Below, piece by piece: positions 62,694-64,000 of a DNA stretch of 64,000 nt. The notes under the pieces are model-generated. The model made no database searches, had not been told where the DNA came from, and was given only the letters and a program-made list of their open reading frames with translations. Origin of the DNA: Caenorhabditis elegans (lineage: Eukaryota > Nematoda > Chromadorea > Rhabditida > Rhabditidae); NCBI RefSeq assembly GCF_000002985.6, contig NC_003284.9, positions 10,168,001 through 10,232,000 of the forward strand, given 5' to 3'. Numbering within the stretch: position 1 is the stretch's first letter; each line of letters starts with the position of its first letter. The position numbers were made by a program, and so were the translations under genes.

Positions 62694-62892
62694 TTATTAT
62701 CAAAATATATAAACTGACATGTGAAACGTGGCTTATTTTTATTTTGTTTTTTATTTAAGCTCTTCCCATTTTTTAAAATAAACTAATAAATTTAAATTTC
62801 AACGAAAGGTCAGGAATGGGAGGAGCTTAAATAAAAAATTAAATAAAAAATAAGCCACGTTTCACATGTCAGTTTATATATTTTGATAATAA
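62694..62892. mobile_element. Fold-back element with ~77-bp inverted arms
   Basis: Left arm from 62694 (TTATTATCAAAATATATAAA...) to about 62770 pairs with the right arm from about 62815 to 62892, nearly perfectly over CTGACATGTGAAACGTGGCT and with a few mismatches and gaps in the T-rich part. A 45-base spacer separates the arms. No coding capacity; likely a MITE-type insertion. Confidence 0.85.
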
Positions 62893-64000
62893 AAGCTTAT
62901 TATTTTAAAAATAAACTTCACATATATTAAGAAGCCGTCATCGGAAAGCGAAAAATTAAAATAAAAAACAGATGCGAAAAATGTTTACACGAGTGCGTGC
63001 GTTTGTTGCTGTGGTGGGTGCGAGAGTGTCCGAAAGTGAAAACCGTGTCTCTTCCTCTTGCCTCTTCCCGATTCAAACCAGATACCACGTGTAATCGTCA
63101 GACAAGACATGCACGGGGTCAGTCAGTCAATGACACTGCTTACGTGGCGCGATGAAAGGAAAGCGAAAAAAAAGCTGACTGAAAAGGCAAGACAATATGA
63201 AGGAAAAAGAAGGGTTTATGAGAATGTACATGAAAAACTAGGAAGAACGACAGGAGAAGCAGGAAGAAAATCGAGTCGAAACATTCGTCACAACTTTTGT
63301 GTGTTGAATTCAATTCATCTCGTGAACTGAATCACCTGAAGTTCAATCAGTGCCGACGGTTGCGACAAGAAAATAAAACGAAAGAGTTGCAGAAAAACAA
63401 AGTAAACGAAGAACTTTTGAGAATTGAGGGCAAACTTGTGAAGCAAGCGGTTTCCACCGGAAATTAAACTTATCACTAGATTGCTTTTATACTGAATCAA
63501 AAATTCAATGTTTGAAAAGTTGATTGAAATAAAAACAAAACATGTGTTAAAAGGTGCTACCACTTCGTAGAAGTTTTCTGAAGTAATTATTTGAATCCGC
63601 AGTAAATCAAAATGAAACAAGAAATTAATCAAAACTTTCGAAAATTTAATGAACCCAATAATAGTTGTATTAAGTTTTTTGCATACGATTTCCAAAAATT
63701 TATTTCCAAAAAGTTTTTTTTAAACCATTTTGACACTTTAATAATTATAGGTATCTATAATTATTAAAATGTCAGAATTAAATTCGTTTAACCTTATTTA
63801 TACGCACTATTTTCAATAATCGCAGGATATTGCGGAGTTTGGATATTAAGTCTGCATTTTTTTTTATTGATTTTATTAAATTTTTAGCAGATATGTAAAA
63901 AATGTTAAATTTTGTGCACCAACCAATTGACAATATACCTTAGTAATTTAAAAATTTGCAGAAAACGACCACAATATGCGATGATGGGTCGTATTTTTAA
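62893..64000. other. Right-end stretch without a supported gene
   Basis: 62980-63300 is less AT-rich and carries a plus-strand frame (63058-63330, starting at a non-ATG or weak start) that may be 5' sequence of a gene beyond the window. A short palindrome (TAATTATAGGTATCTATAATTA) lies near 63740. The remainder is AT-rich. Confidence 0.35.

Noticed and set aside
63058-63330. Plus-strand 90-residue frame near the right end
   Set aside because: No splice sites, highly charged low-complexity composition, no motif.
1-64000. tRNA, rRNA and CRISPR-like features
   Set aside because: I looked for the TTCRANNC B-box of tRNAs with a matching cloverleaf and for spaced identical repeats; none were convincing.

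Overview
The window is nematode genomic DNA, almost certainly Caenorhabditis elegans. The evidence is AT-rich noncoding DNA, many 42-60 base introns with GT...TTTCAG borders, several start codons sitting directly after a splice acceptor (as at spliced-leader sites), and protein content. An X-chromosome origin is inferred because the nuclear receptor at 33622-37421 reads as SEX-1, the X-signal element, next to a nucleobindin. Gene models were assembled by hand, exon by exon, from splice sites and phase. Models that close in frame over every exon are given high confidence.

Left part (1-12.6 kb, plus strand): the 3' two-thirds of a TIA-1/TIAR RNA-binding protein; a secreted CAP/SCP protein with an extra N-terminal domain; a shorter paralogue with no signal peptide that ends in a prenylation-type CaaX box; and a KChIP-like EF-hand protein.

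Middle (12.6-33 kb): a minus-strand MYRF (myelin regulatory factor) gene encoding a membrane-tethered transcription factor with an Ndt80 DNA-binding domain, a self-cleaving S74 chaperone domain, a transmembrane helix and a lumenal C-terminus. It has at least two, probably three, alternative first exons spread over 6 kb. One of its introns holds a complete plus-strand gene for a protein with two arrestin modules. Nucleobindin (nucb-1) follows on the plus strand.

Right part (33-64 kb): sex-1 on the minus strand with a long 5' flank; a poorly resolved plus-strand gene (44.8-46.2 kb); two minus-strand orphan genes (156 and 250 residues); a small plus-strand candidate beside a GC-rich minisatellite; and a 12-exon minus-strand PDXDC1 orthologue (802 residues) whose PLP-fold domain has lost the catalytic lysine and aspartate. 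Its first intron is 3.7 kb. The last 4 kb hold no gene I can support.

Repeats include two copies of a ~150 bp inverted-repeat element 27 kb apart, a 226 bp fold-back with perfect 44 bp arms, a ~200 bp fold-back near the right end, a 17-18 bp GC-rich minisatellite, GA tracts and short tandem duplications. I saw no tRNA, rRNA or CRISPR. The genes do not form an operon; they are independent units, several overlapping in space (nested or convergent).
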